Shown here in pieces: positions 1-9,202 of a stretch of DNA of 64,000 nucleotides (position 1 is its first letter; each line of letters opens with the position of its first letter). Location of the stretch: contig JAGTJX010000003.1 in the NCBI GenBank assembly GCA_023657465.1, positions 862,830 through 926,829 on the forward strand, written 5' to 3'. The translations under genes and the position numbers were made by a program. The notes under the pieces were generated by a model, which worked only from the letters and a program-made list of their open reading frames with translations, was not told the DNA's origin and did not search any database. This DNA comes from Lysobacteraceae bacterium (lineage in GTDB: Bacteria; Bdellovibrionota; UBA1018; JAGTJX01).

Positions 1-833
1 TTAATTGCAATTTTTACTGGAATCCTTTGTACGACTTTTGTGAAATTACCTGTTGCGTTCTCAGGCGGTAGTAAGCTTAAAATAGAGCCACTCGAAGGGT
101 AAATCTCCACCACTTCTCCTTCCCATTCTCCTTCACTATAAGCATCAAACTTTAACTTTACTTTCTGCCCTGGTTTAATTTTTTGAATTTGAGTTTCTTT
201 AAAATTAGCTCTTACCCAATTATTCTCATAACTTCCAACGAGCATAAAAAGGTTTTGTCCAGGCTGAATGAATTGACCTACGTGCACACTTTTCTTTGCA
301 ATAATTCCATCTGTTTGGGCAATGATTTCAGTAAAAGATAGCTTGAGCTTTGAGCCATCACGATCTGCTTGCATCGCTATAAAATTAGTCTCAATCATTT
401 CATAATCTGATTTTGAGATCGCCTGTGACTTGAATAAGCGCTCTGCGCGCTCAAAATCTTTTGTCGCTTTTTTTAAACGAGCCTCTTTATATTCAAGTTC
501 AATATTGACGTCAGAATGATCAAGCTCCAGTAATTTCATTCCTTTTTTTACAAGTTGGTTTTCTTCTACAAAAACAGCTTTAACAAACCCCATTATTCTA
601 CTGTTGACGGGCAATAACTCTGTCTCAACATAAGCGTTATCTGTGCTCACTTCTGAAATAGCTAACCAATACCAACGCACTCCCAAGACCAACGCTACTG
701 CTATTCCCAAGATTGAAATCAAATATAACTTTTTATTATTTTTTGATTCTGGACGAATGAGACTCTGAACATGAGTTTGCACTGGCTTTTCTTCTACTTC
801 TTCTTTGCGTTTGAAACGGATTACATTACTCAT
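1..833 (-). CDS. EmrA/HlyD-family membrane fusion protein, C-terminus cut by window edge
   Basis: Periplasmic adaptor that would connect an inner-membrane drug pump to a TolC channel. I translated it from ATG at 833; the frame stays open to the window edge, giving 277 codons of a family usually near 350-400. A short cytoplasmic tail (about residues 1-32) is followed by one membrane segment (LYLISILGIAVALVLGV). Next come the family signature STDNAYVETELLPV and a barrel-hairpin region with GFVKAVFVEENQLVKKG. The C-terminal half has the typical DGIIAKKSVHVGQFIQPGQ and ends in QRIPVKIAI. The start overlaps the end of the TolC gene by 8 bp, so the two are probably translationally coupled. The inner-membrane pump would lie to the left. 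The family call is strong; the substrate is unknown. Confidence 0.9.
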   Translation of the reverse strand, partial: MSNVIRFKRKEEVEEKPVQTHVQSLIRPESKNNKKLYLISILGIAVALVLGVRWYWLAISEVSTDNAYVETELLPVNSRIMGFVKAVFVEENQLVKKGMKLLELDHSDVNIELEYKEARLKKATKDFERAERLFKSQAISKSDYEMIETNFIAMQADRDGSKLKLSFTEIIAQTDGIIAKKSVHVGQFIQPGQNLFMLVGSYENNWVRANFKETQIQKIKPGQKVKLKFDAYSEGEWEGEVVEIYPSSGSILSLLPPENATGNFTKVVQRIPVKIAI

Positions 834-2148
834 GACTTAGCTTAATACCTCGTTTAAAGTATTCATCAAAATTTCCAAGGTTTTTGAAAAGTCCTACTTT
901 AGCTAGTTCATAACCATATATAGCGTCTATATTTGAATCATGAGTCTCAGCCACACCGACGAGAGTATTCGTCACTTCGATTCCGCTTCCTGATCCTGAT
1001 TGGTATTTTTTTTGAATAAGTCGCAGCTCTTCATTTAATATTTTAACTTTTCTATTAGTTACATCTACAGCTGCTCTGGTTGTCCTGACTTGATCTAACG
1101 AGAGTTTAATTTGAGATTTGGCTTCTAATCTCAACTGACTTTCTTGTAATTCTGTCTTGAGTGCTTTTGCAGCTTCTTCTTGTTCTTTACCATCCAAACG
1201 TCCACCGGTATAAATCGGCATTGAAATCGCAATGCCACCCAAACCATTTGAGCTTGTTGCAGCTAGACCAAAAGGTGTCGTGCCCGCATTGAACACTCCC
1301 CAGCTTCCGTATATTAATACCTTCGGCCAACGATCGTGCTTGGCTGCAGTCACCATGAGTTGAGTAGCTTTGACACCCTGTTTGAGTGCCTTTAAATCTG
1401 CTCGGTGATCAAGAGGATCTGAAATAGATCGAACCATTTCATCCCCATCCAACAGAATAGGCTCCAAATTTTCTAAATCATCATTCAGTTGTTCTTGACC
1501 TAAGGTCGTAGCTAATTCTTGTTTTGCTTTGGCGAGAGCCATCTCAGCATCAATTCCTTTGAGCTCTTCAGCTGCCACTAAAGCTTCTGCTCTCATCAAA
1601 TCGAGCTTAACTCCTAGCCCTGCATTCACTTTTGCAGAGGCTATCTTTAACACTTCGTTCGCTCTTTTTTTACTTACTGAGAGCATGTCAGTCTTTAGCT
1701 TCATTTTTTGAACGTTCAAATATTGCACCAGCATCAGGCTAATGAGATCGTTTTGGTAACTCTCACTCTGCGCATGGGTGTAAAGCTGATTACTTTCGGC
1801 TGCATCTATTCTCTCTGAAATTGCTTGATCAAACAAAAGATATCCGCCCTCAATTCCAGATGTTCCAACAGCGATTAAGTTCCCATCATTTGCTATGGTG
1901 AGTCCATATTGTAGGGGATTTACTTTACCTAAAAACTCTTTTGCTGAAAAATGGAGCTGGAGTCGTTTGTATGATTTGGCTTCTGACGATTTTGCATCGG
2001 CTTCAAGCTTTAAAACTTCGGTCTGTCTCCACCGCAAACCTCGTCCTTTCAACTGCTCTAAGGCCTTCAATTTAGTGAGAGTTGATGCTGCTGATTCGTT
2101 GAATACTTGAATGAAGAAAATGATGATGAGATTAGATATTTTCTTCAT
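826..2148 (-). CDS. TolC-family outer-membrane efflux protein
   Basis: Outer-membrane channel of a tripartite efflux system, about 440 residues, the usual family length. It has an N-terminal signal peptide (MKKISNLIIIFFIQVFNESA) and two long alpha-helical repeats rich in Ala, Lys, Glu and Leu. The second half contains the typical SMPIYTGGRLDGKEQEE segment. A GTG at 2151 precedes the ATG at 2148. I prefer the ATG because AAGG lies 9 bases upstream. The gene begins a few bases after the stop of the response-regulator gene and overlaps the adaptor gene. The operon is therefore regulator-TolC-adaptor. Confidence 0.9.
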   Translation of the reverse strand: MKKISNLIIIFFIQVFNESAASTLTKLKALEQLKGRGLRWRQTEVLKLEADAKSSEAKSYKRLQLHFSAKEFLGKVNPLQYGLTIANDGNLIAVGTSGIEGGYLLFDQAISERIDAAESNQLYTHAQSESYQNDLISLMLVQYLNVQKMKLKTDMLSVSKKRANEVLKIASAKVNAGLGVKLDLMRAEALVAAEELKGIDAEMALAKAKQELATTLGQEQLNDDLENLEPILLDGDEMVRSISDPLDHRADLKALKQGVKATQLMVTAAKHDRWPKVLIYGSWGVFNAGTTPFGLAATSSNGLGGIAISMPIYTGGRLDGKEQEEAAKALKTELQESQLRLEAKSQIKLSLDQVRTTRAAVDVTNRKVKILNEELRLIQKKYQSGSGSGIEVTNTLVGVAETHDSNIDAIYGYELAKVGLFKNLGNFDEYFKRGIKLSHE

Positions 2149-2153
2149 CACAA

Positions 2154-2912
2154 CTAACCTTTCGGAATAAATGGAATGGGATTGTACTTTTTTAATATTT
2201 TTTCATAAGTGATTATAGAAACTGGATCTAAAATATAGATTTCTACACCAATGCCAGCTGGTAGTTTATCTAATGAATGTAATCTGCCCCATCTGACAAT
2301 ACCTTCTCCTTTAATCTCAGCGCCTTTTTCATTCTGGAAATGAATTTTAAATCCAATTGCTTCTCCCACCTTGACAGCTGCATCTTCGATCGCGATAAAC
2401 ATTCCACCTTGGCCAAAATGAACAAGTCTTTTTTTGACTGAGTCTTCATAGCTTTCTAAGTTAATTTCCAACTCTCCGACAGTCTTCCAAGCAGGAAGCT
2501 GTTTTGTGGCAACATTGAATAACCAGCGTTCACGAGCTGGCAACGAGTGTCTTTTTGCTGCATCGAGGAGTAACTGTCTATTGAATGGCTTTTGAATGAA
2601 AATGTTAATCCCCAGATGATAAGCATCTTCTAATCTTAGCTCTAGATTACCCGTGATCAGTGCGACTGAGGGTCGGCCAGGGTCTTTTCTCGTGCGTAAT
2701 TCCTGAAGAATTTGAATGCCTGTTTTTTTTGGAACATTGGCATCTGTCACAACGAGATCTACATCTGCTGTACTCAAAATTTGGGTAGCAACTTCTCCGT
2801 CAGGTGCTGCAAGTACTTGAAATCCTGCAGCTTCTAAATCGAATACGAAGAACTCCCTGAGAGCAGTCTCATCTTCAATCACCAGTACGCTACGAAGGGA
2901 CTTAGTTGGCAT
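2154..2912 (-). CDS. Response regulator with C-terminal PilZ-like domain
   Basis: Two-domain cytoplasmic protein of 252 residues. Residues 8-125 form a receiver domain with the acidic pocket (VIEDE), the phospho-acceptor Asp in LVVTDANVP, the Thr/Ser region ALITGN and the conserved Lys in FIQKPFN. Residues 145-245 look like PilZ (GQGGMFIAIEDAAVKVGEAI, then GEGIVRWGR and GIGVEIY). The c-di-GMP-binding RxxxR motif is reduced to SVKKRL, and the usual (D/N)xSxxG reads HFGQGG, so c-di-GMP binding is doubtful. It heads the efflux operon; no partner kinase lies next to it. Fusions of this layout are frequent in delta-proteobacteria and Bdellovibrio-like bacteria. Confidence 0.85.
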   Translation of the reverse strand: MPTKSLRSVLVIEDETALREFFVFDLEAAGFQVLAAPDGEVATQILSTADVDLVVTDANVPKKTGIQILQELRTRKDPGRPSVALITGNLELRLEDAYHLGINIFIQKPFNRQLLLDAAKRHSLPARERWLFNVATKQLPAWKTVGELEINLESYEDSVKKRLVHFGQGGMFIAIEDAAVKVGEAIGFKIHFQNEKGAEIKGEGIVRWGRLHSLDKLPAGIGVEIYILDPVSIITYEKILKKYNPIPFIPKG

Positions 2913-3116
2913 CTATCTGTTTTCGTAATTTGCAGTCTTTTTCTTGACTCAATTCTTCTTTACCTAGGCTTTCCTAAGTACTTGGATATAAAGACTTTAT
3001 TATTGTCTAAATTGAATATAATAATCCCGACTGTTTTACTTGTTGACATCAGGTGCCAGAACAGGCATTTTATCGCCGGTTTTCAAATTGTTATTGACGA
3101 AAGGAAACAAACCTCA

Positions 3117-4001
3117 ATGTTAAATAATAAATATATATTGTTGGCGCTATTAACTGCTTCTGTAGCCCAAGCAGATGTCACTCCAGCTGGAATTGAGCAA
3201 AGTGAATCCTCAACAGGTATCTCTGAAACAAAAATGGAACCCGGGTTTATTGAAACTCTGGGCAAGACTATTGGCATTAATTACTATGGACTAGTCAATG
3301 GACCTTCAATTGGTGAAACCAATCAAAGAACAACAAACCTGTATTCTAGTGATCAAAACGGGAATGCAACCCCTATGAATCTCTACAACGAGTTCAGACT
3401 AGACATCAAAACAGGCAAAAGATTCAATGTGCGTTTAAATAACCGTTTCGATATCTATCCGACTACAGATTCTAATAGAACTGGAGATGACAGCGGTTTT
3501 GTGCTTAGAAACTTCCGTTATGGAATCGTGGGTCTTCTCATTGATCCAAACGCAGGTGGATTTAGCATGGCTTCTAGTATGGTTTTGGAACTACCAACTT
3601 CTCAAGGTTCACAGGCAGCACAAATGTTAGTTGCACCTCGTATCTCTCTCAATCCAAACGTTGACTTGCCAGGAACACGTTGGAGCTTAGGAGCTTTTTT
3701 GACAGGAGAAACATTCTTTTATCTAGCTAACAACCCAACTAATAGAGATGTGTTTTTATACTTCGGACCCTATGCGAACTATCGTTTAACAGATAACCTT
3801 CAAGCGACCTTTCAGATCGATGCATCAACAAATCATAGGGTTAGTGGTCTTTTCGCACCAGACCCAACAGACATCCAACTGGGAGTGAACTGGGATGTTT
3901 CCAAGAAATTCTCTTTCAATCCATTTGTACAAATTTTCCCAGAGAATATCTCACTCAGATCCATGTTCTTGGGAGCCAATATTTCGGCGACATTCCTCTA
4001 G
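3117..4001 (+). CDS. Outer-membrane beta-barrel protein of unknown function
   Basis: The frame is open from 2982. The better start is ATG 3117: AAGGA lies 11 bases upstream and the protein then begins with a clean signal peptide (MLNNKYILLALLTASVAQA). The mature part alternates hydrophobic and polar residues in short strands (RFNVRLNNRFDIYP, ATFQIDASTNHRVSG) and ends in Phe-Leu, as barrels often do. It is divergent from the response-regulator operon and followed by an intrinsic terminator, so it is probably monocistronic. I do not recognise the family. Confidence 0.65.
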   Translation: MLNNKYILLALLTASVAQADVTPAGIEQSESSTGISETKMEPGFIETLGKTIGINYYGLVNGPSIGETNQRTTNLYSSDQNGNATPMNLYNEFRLDIKTGKRFNVRLNNRFDIYPTTDSNRTGDDSGFVLRNFRYGIVGLLIDPNAGGFSMASSMVLELPTSQGSQAAQMLVAPRISLNPNVDLPGTRWSLGAFLTGETFFYLANNPTNRDVFLYFGPYANYRLTDNLQATFQIDASTNHRVSGLFAPDPTDIQLGVNWDVSKKFSFNPFVQIFPENISLRSMFLGANISATFL

Positions 4002-4045
4002 TTTAAACCGTTTTTATGTCGTTAATAACGACTAAAAACCAAGCG

Positions 4046-4088
4046 GCGGATGATTCAAAGGCTTGAGTCATCCGCTGTTTTCTTTTTT
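4046..4088 (+). terminator. Intrinsic terminator after the beta-barrel gene
   Basis: GCGGATGA pairs with TCATCCGC (4068-4075), extended by a short TCA/TGA arm around the loop. TTTTCTTTTTT follows. It lies 45 bp after the stop codon at 4001. Confidence 0.85.
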
Positions 4089-4114
4089 GGGGTAATGACC
4101 CTATAATTTGAATC

Positions 4115-4684
4115 ATGATAGATGATCCTAAAAAGAAACCAAGTTCTTCCATAGAGACTCTATTTGAGCTCATGGATTCGCTCCAGCATCACAAAAGAAA
4201 ACTAGCGAACAAGCCAGAACCCACACAGCCTGGACAGATGCTGAAAGAAGAGACTGCTGTTGCCAGTGATACAGAAAAGTCTGATCAAGAATTTTCATTT
4301 CCTATTAAAACAGTTGCTGGGATCGTCATTGCTCTAGGAGTAATTACTTTTTTGACTCTCAAAATCAAGCGCACTGATAACGCAGAGATTAAGAACCCAG
4401 TGATTGTTGAGGCTTCCCCACCGCCTCAGGTAGCTCGTACTCAACCTTCGCACGGCGCTTCAGTGGCTCACACAGTCGTTCCTGCTCAAGTGACGACGAG
4501 TGCTTTTCCCCGACGAATCATGCAACAACCTATTCCAGTTCCTGCACACATGCAGATCCCTCCCGATCCAGAGGAGCAAAGAGAAAGAGAAGACCGAGAA
4601 CGAGAGTATGACAGGCTGCAGAACCCTGATATTCCACCTCCGAATAAAGAAGTACCGCAAGATCAGAACAATATCTCAAACTGA
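4115..4684 (+). CDS. Single-pass membrane protein with proline-rich tail
   Basis: 189 residues of unknown function. A hydrophilic N-terminus (about 1-63) carries the acidic/lysine segment ETLFELMDSLQHHKRKL. One membrane helix follows (TVAGIVIALGVITFLTLKI, about 66-84), then a long Pro/Gln/Val-rich periplasmic tail with a charged REREDREREYDR stretch. The architecture recalls adaptors that span the periplasm (TonB or SPOR-like), but neither a TonB nor a SPOR domain is visible. It lies 36 bp before tmk on the same strand and may start that operon. Confidence 0.6.
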   Translation: MIDDPKKKPSSSIETLFELMDSLQHHKRKLANKPEPTQPGQMLKEETAVASDTEKSDQEFSFPIKTVAGIVIALGVITFLTLKIKRTDNAEIKNPVIVEASPPPQVARTQPSHGASVAHTVVPAQVTTSAFPRRIMQQPIPVPAHMQIPPDPEEQREREDREREYDRLQNPDIPPPNKEVPQDQNNISN

Positions 4685-4720
4685 CTTGACCAAAGCACGA
4701 CTTACCTCTAACCCTACTCT

Positions 4721-5359
4721 ATGGGGAAAAAGGGATTATTCATCACCATAGAAGGTACCGAAGGCTCTGGTAAATCCACTCTGATTAATGGGTTAGCTCT
4801 CGCTCTCGGTGGACGAGGAGTACAAGTCCTGCGCACTCGCGAGCCAGGAGGACATCCCCTCGCTGAGCGAATTCGTGAACTCATCTTGAATGAAGAAATG
4901 GAACCTTGGACTGAAGTGTTCCTCTACGAAGCTTCACGCGCTGAACACGTTTCACAAGTCATACGTAAAGCGGTCGACAAGAACATGATCGTGCTCTGTG
5001 ATCGTTTCACTGCATCGACACTTGCTTACCAATCTGTCGCAAGAGGACTTCCTTGGAAAGTGATTGAGACTCTCAACACACTTGCAATTCAAGGAATGAA
5101 ACCTGATTTTAATATTTTTTTAGATCTCGATCCTAAGCTAGGACTCTCTCGTGCCAACGATCCAAATCGATTTGAAAAAGAAAGCTTAGGATTCCACCAG
5201 AAAGTTCGCTCTGGATTCCTAAAGATCGTGAAGAAAAATAAAAAAGAATGGATCCACATCAAAGTCGATAAAAAGGGGCCACAAGAAGTTCTTCGTGAAG
5301 TCCTCATTCAAATGAAGAAGAAACTTCCCAAGCAGCTCAAAGGAATCACTAACGTATGA
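4721..5359 (+). CDS. tmk: Thymidylate kinase
   Basis: Phosphorylates dTMP to dTDP for DNA synthesis. 212 residues, normal length. The P-loop is EGTEGSGKST (residues 8-17). The dTMP-binding REPGG follows at about 40-44, then the CDRFTASTLAYQ segment carrying the DR(Y/F) motif. LDLDPKLGLSRA stands at the usual Walker-B-like strand. The stop overlaps the start of holB (ATGA), the arrangement seen in many bacteria. Confidence 0.95.
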   Translation: MGKKGLFITIEGTEGSGKSTLINGLALALGGRGVQVLRTREPGGHPLAERIRELILNEEMEPWTEVFLYEASRAEHVSQVIRKAVDKNMIVLCDRFTASTLAYQSVARGLPWKVIETLNTLAIQGMKPDFNIFLDLDPKLGLSRANDPNRFEKESLGFHQKVRSGFLKIVKKNKKEWIHIKVDKKGPQEVLREVLIQMKKKLPKQLKGITNV

Positions 5360-6447
5360 TTTCTCCAGTGCTGACTCATCATCTCCCCACCATGAATACT
5401 CATCTCGCAGGATGGATGGATGCAGGTCAATTACCTGGAGCGATGTTACTGAGCTTTCCAAAAGGTTCTGGTGAGACAGAAGCAACCCAGTACCTCACGA
5501 GCTTCATGCTCTGTGAACACGCGACCAAGCTCAATATTGAAACGGATCAGGACTCACTGTTTGGTGGTGGATCGGAACCACTGGTTCCGATCGTAAGTCC
5601 AGCTCTCACACCGTGTGCGAAGTGCTATCAATGCACAACCATAGCTAGTGGACAGAACGTCGACATGACAGTGATCCGTGCAGAGAGCGAAGATGCTTCT
5701 CGATCAGGCACACTCAAGATTGAAGACTTAGAGCCTATCCGTGCCTCTATGGGCTTCCGCCCACATCAAGCGCGCTTCCGAGTGTTTGTGATCTTAGGTG
5801 CAGAAACTCTCACTCCCACAGCTGCTAACTCCTTGCTCAAGATCTTAGAAGAGCCACCCAGCTCCTGGAAGTTTATTCTCACCACAAGTGATGCTTCACT
5901 CATCCTGCCTACGATTGTCTCTCGTTGTCAGAGAATGAGATTCAAGCCCCTCACCTCATCCATCATCAATTCTGCGCTTCATGCTCAAGACATCTCTCTT
6001 GAACGCAGACAACTCACTTCGAAACTGTCACAAGGCAATCTCGATCGCGCACTCTTCCTAACGGGAGAAGAAATTTGGAAGAAGAGAGCTCTGCTTGGGC
6101 AATTCCTCAGTAAACCTGAGAGCGTATTGAATGATCTCATTGAATGGGCTGCTAAGGATCATACTTCTTTCTCAGCACTCATTGATCAGTGGGAATTTTT
6201 GATTTGGGATTTGAGCATGAAGCTATCACTCGTTCACCATGAATTCGAGAATTCGGATTTGAAGTCTAGCCTTGAACTTTGGTTGAATAAATCTCTTAAA
6301 CAGAATCCAAACCGCAATTATTGGTTGTCCAAGATTCAAATTGCATTGGATAGCACTGCACAAGTGAGACAACGCATGCAAGCCCCTCTCAACAAGAAAC
6401 TCCTTGCACAAGAAATGCTGATTCCATGGCTATCTGTACTGAATTGA
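5356..6447 (+). CDS. holB: DNA polymerase III delta-prime subunit (clamp loader)
   Basis: Clamp-loader subunit, 363 residues. It has the AAA+ fold expected of delta-prime and DnaX relatives. The four-cysteine zinc module is present (Cys in LCEHATK, then CAKCYQC). LKIEDLEPIRASMGFRPHQ is the switch region, and SLLKILEEPPSSWKFILTT with TIVSRCQRMRF forms the sensor-1/SRC motif. A delta-prime identity, rather than DnaX, is supported by pairing with tmk. The start overlaps the tmk stop by 4 bp and the end overlaps the next ABC gene by 22 bp. Confidence 0.92.
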   Translation: MISPVLTHHLPTMNTHLAGWMDAGQLPGAMLLSFPKGSGETEATQYLTSFMLCEHATKLNIETDQDSLFGGGSEPLVPIVSPALTPCAKCYQCTTIASGQNVDMTVIRAESEDASRSGTLKIEDLEPIRASMGFRPHQARFRVFVILGAETLTPTAANSLLKILEEPPSSWKFILTTSDASLILPTIVSRCQRMRFKPLTSSIINSALHAQDISLERRQLTSKLSQGNLDRALFLTGEEIWKKRALLGQFLSKPESVLNDLIEWAAKDHTSFSALIDQWEFLIWDLSMKLSLVHHEFENSDLKSSLELWLNKSLKQNPNRNYWLSKIQIALDSTAQVRQRMQAPLNKKLLAQEMLIPWLSVLN

Positions 6448-7067
6448 TTCAGGTCGGATATGGCGGTCATGCTCTCTTTTCAGCTTCAAGCTTCGAAGTC
6501 AGAAACAATACTGTCCTCTTAGGTAAGTCTGGCTGCGGAAAGTCAACTCTTTTGAAAACATTTGCAGGACTCATTCCTGTGATCTCAGGCTCGTTTAGCT
6601 GGACAAACAAAAAAGAGTTTGGAATGATTTTTCAGAAGAATGCTCTTTTCGATTCCATGACTGTTCTTGAGAATGTGACTTATCCTTTGAGACGTGTGAA
6701 GAGTATTGATGATTCAGAAGCCAAAGATCAAGCGATTCACTTCTTACGGGCTGTTGGGCTCGATCAGTCACTCCACTCTCTCCCTCATGAGCTTTCAGGT
6801 GGAATGCAAAAACGTTTAGGAATTGCTCGTGCGATTGCGATGAAGCCAGAATTTCTCTTTGTTGATGAGCCGACAGCGGGACTAGATCCTCTGACGACCG
6901 AGTCTATCTGCCAATTGTTACTGGATTCCTCTAAGGAGAAGTCGATTCACCTGTGTTTGGCAACGAACGACACTCAAGTTGCAAAACTACTCGGGGAACA
7001 TTTTCTCTTCGTCGATGAGACTGGAATTAAAAAGATTACAAGGGATCAAATTGAACATTCGTTTTGA
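6426..7067 (+). CDS. ABC ATPase of MCE/Mla lipid transporter, subunit 1 (degenerate H-loop)
   Basis: Nucleotide-binding subunit of a retrograde/anterograde phospholipid (MCE) transporter. 213 residues, shorter than E. coli MlaF (about 270). Walker A is GKSGCGKST, the Q-loop GMIFQKNALFD, the signature LSGGMQKRLGIARA (canonical), and Walker B with catalytic Glu LFVDEPTAGLDP. The switch His normally found after the Walker-B strand is replaced: the segment reads LCLATNDTQ. Hydrolysis at the site built on this subunit's own Walker motifs should therefore be impaired. It is followed within the same reading block by a second ATPase with the opposite defect. Confidence 0.85.
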   Translation: MAICTELIQVGYGGHALFSASSFEVRNNTVLLGKSGCGKSTLLKTFAGLIPVISGSFSWTNKKEFGMIFQKNALFDSMTVLENVTYPLRRVKSIDDSEAKDQAIHFLRAVGLDQSLHSLPHELSGGMQKRLGIARAIAMKPEFLFVDEPTAGLDPLTTESICQLLLDSSKEKSIHLCLATNDTQVAKLLGEHFLFVDETGIKKITRDQIEHSF

Positions 7068-7758
7068 ATCCGTCTATAAATCCTTCGGTCCTAAGAAACC
7101 ACTCAATGGAATCACGTTCGAAATTCCACATGGAAAGAATCTATTCATCTTAGGCAAAAGCGGAACAGGAAAGTCAGTACTACTCAAACACGCAGTAGGA
7201 CTCATGATGCCTGATGAAGGACGCATTTCGGTGGATGGAAAATCTACAAGTGATATGAATCGTGAAGAGATCATTCAGCTTCGTAAGAAGTGTGGAATTA
7301 TTTTTCAGAACCCTGCACTTTTTGACTTTCTCAATATCGAAGAGAATATTGCTTTTGGAGTGGAAGATCATTCAGGTGTCGATGAGTTGCTCAGGCTCAT
7401 GGACTTACCGTTGGATATTAAACGCAAGAAACCCCGCGAGATTTCCTTCGGAATGCAGAAGCGAGTCGCAATCGCCAGAACATTAGCAACAAAGCCAGAT
7501 GTACTTCTCTTCGATGAACCCACAACGGGACTCGATCCCACATCCAGAGACGCTGTGAATGATTGGATTGATCACCTTCATGAGAAGCTTGGAGTCACTC
7601 AAGTCGTCGTCTCTCATGACATGGTTTCAGCGAAACGCCTTGCACATGAAGTGATCATCTTAGACCAAGGCAAGATCGTTGCTCAAGGTGCATGGGATGT
7701 GATTCAGTCCTCACCTCATCCCATTGTGAAAGACTTCATGAGAGCAGGGTTCCTTTGA
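7051..7758 (+). CDS. mlaF: ABC ATPase of MCE/Mla lipid transporter, subunit 2 (degenerate signature)
   Basis: Second nucleotide-binding subunit, 235 residues from TTG 7051. This start has AGGGA five bases upstream and yields the expected N-terminus (LNIRFESVYKSFG); it lies 17 bp inside the previous gene. Walker A is GKSGTGKSV, the Q-loop GIIFQNPALFD, Walker B LLFDEPTTGLDP and the H-loop VVSHD, all intact. The ABC signature reads ISFGMQKRVAIART, so the first of the two signature glycines is Phe. A degenerate signature here, paired with an intact one in subunit 1, fits a heterodimer with one consensus and one degenerate ATP site. Confidence 0.88.
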   Translation: MNIRFESVYKSFGPKKPLNGITFEIPHGKNLFILGKSGTGKSVLLKHAVGLMMPDEGRISVDGKSTSDMNREEIIQLRKKCGIIFQNPALFDFLNIEENIAFGVEDHSGVDELLRLMDLPLDIKRKKPREISFGMQKRVAIARTLATKPDVLLFDEPTTGLDPTSRDAVNDWIDHLHEKLGVTQVVVSHDMVSAKRLAHEVIILDQGKIVAQGAWDVIQSSPHPIVKDFMRAGFL

Positions 7759-8504
7759 TCGCGCGTCTAGGTCAGCTTTCTCTTTTCATCGTTCAAATTC
7801 ACCGAGCGTTATTTAGGAATCTCTCCCTTGTAAAGCGAATCATCACCGTGACTGCAGACATCACACTACAGGCGCTTCCTACAGTGATGTTCTCAGGAGC
7901 ATTCGTAGGAGCGATCCTCGTCCTTCAGTTCAATGAAGTACTCTCACAATACGACGCTGTGAGCTTCTTAGGTGGCCTCAATACTTCTGCACTCATCCGG
8001 GAAGTAGGTCCTCTCATCATCTCATTCTTACTAGCAGGTAAAGTCGGCGCTTACATCGCTGCTGAGCTAGGCACGATGCGAGTCACTGATCAGATCGATG
8101 CGATCGATTGCTTGGGCACTGATTCAGTAGAATATCTCGTAGTCCCAAGATTTTTCGGGATCATTGGTGCATCACAGATCCTCTTAGGATTCGGACTCAT
8201 GGCTGGAGTCGTGGGATCACTTCTCATTGCGATTTATGTTTGCGATATGAACGCACTCCAATTCGCTGGAAGCATTCCTAGATTTGTGAGTATCTCCACC
8301 CTCATCTCAGGATTCATTCGTTCTGCGCTTTATGGGTTCATTGTCGCGTCCGTGAGTTGCTTCGAAGGTTTCTTCGCGACCAATGGTTCACGAGGAGTAG
8401 GCATAGCCGTGACACGCACTGCGATCTTCACTAATCTCTACATCGTCATTGCTAATGCATTGAGCTCCCAGTGGATACGTTTACTCTCTGGAGACGTGCG
8501 ATGA
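7755..8504 (+). CDS. mlaE: MlaE-family permease, first copy
   Basis: Inner-membrane permease subunit of the MCE transporter. I start it at TTG 7755, which overlaps the preceding TGA as TTGA and has AGGG five bases upstream; this gives 249 residues, the usual MlaE length. An N-terminal interfacial helix is followed by about five membrane helices. The family hallmark REVGPLIISFLLAGKVGAYIAAELGTMRVTDQIDA is visible around residues 80-115. The next gene encodes a second, clearly different MlaE. Confidence 0.9.
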   Translation: MIARLGQLSLFIVQIHRALFRNLSLVKRIITVTADITLQALPTVMFSGAFVGAILVLQFNEVLSQYDAVSFLGGLNTSALIREVGPLIISFLLAGKVGAYIAAELGTMRVTDQIDAIDCLGTDSVEYLVVPRFFGIIGASQILLGFGLMAGVVGSLLIAIYVCDMNALQFAGSIPRFVSISTLISGFIRSALYGFIVASVSCFEGFFATNGSRGVGIAVTRTAIFTNLYIVIANALSSQWIRLLSGDVR

Positions 8505-9181
8505 ATCTTCTGATGAAAACCAAGATCGAAGTTTTAAACTACATCGAGGACGTAGGAGTAGGATCGGCTCCCATCATCATCCTTGCGACTCTTTTCTCTG
8601 GAATGATCGTCTCAAACGAAATCGCTTGGCACATGCAGAAAGCTCTCGGAGATTACTCCCTTATCCCTGGATTCACGGCTCAGTTTATTTTCAGAGAGCT
8701 TGGGATTGCAGTCCCTGCACTCCTCCTGATCTCTAAGGCTGGAGCTTCTATCAGCGCTACAGTATCCAATATGAAGATCAGTGAGCAGTTTGAAGCAATG
8801 AAGATCTTCGGACTCTCCGCTCGTACTTATGTTTTCTTTCCGATTTGGATCGCAACCCAGATCTCACTCATTCTGCTTACGCTCATGAGCTTGATATCCA
8901 CTCTGATGTGCGCTGCACTTGTGGCTGTGCTCTTTTATGGTTTCACTTGGGGTGAGTATTTTAATGCAGTGAGAGAATTTCTCCACTTCTCGGATCTCGC
9001 TTTAGCCATGGTGAAGGCCTGGGTTTTCGGTGCTTTATTCCCTCTCATTGCGATCTACTCGGGCTACAATTGCGATTCTTCAGCAGAAGGAGTGGGTAGA
9101 GCGGCTACTTCATCTGTCGTTCAGGGAACGATCGTCACCATCGTCTTAGATTTCATCATCACTTTTGTTTTCACCGCATGA
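8501..9181 (+). CDS. mlaE: MlaE-family permease, second copy
   Basis: Second MlaE-type permease, 226 residues from ATG 8501. That start overlaps the previous stop as ATGA and has GGAG seven bases upstream. The MlaE hallmark is present in diverged form (RELGIAVPALLLISKAGASISATVSNMKISEQFEA). Identity to the first copy appears low, so this is not a recent duplication. Two unequal permeases match two unequal ATPases. Confidence 0.88.
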   Translation: MNLLMKTKIEVLNYIEDVGVGSAPIIILATLFSGMIVSNEIAWHMQKALGDYSLIPGFTAQFIFRELGIAVPALLLISKAGASISATVSNMKISEQFEAMKIFGLSARTYVFFPIWIATQISLILLTLMSLISTLMCAALVAVLFYGFTWGEYFNAVREFLHFSDLALAMVKAWVFGALFPLIAIYSGYNCDSSAEGVGRAATSSVVQGTIVTIVLDFIITFVFTA

Positions 9182-9202
9182 GTCTGATAAGATGAGCCGT
9201 AT

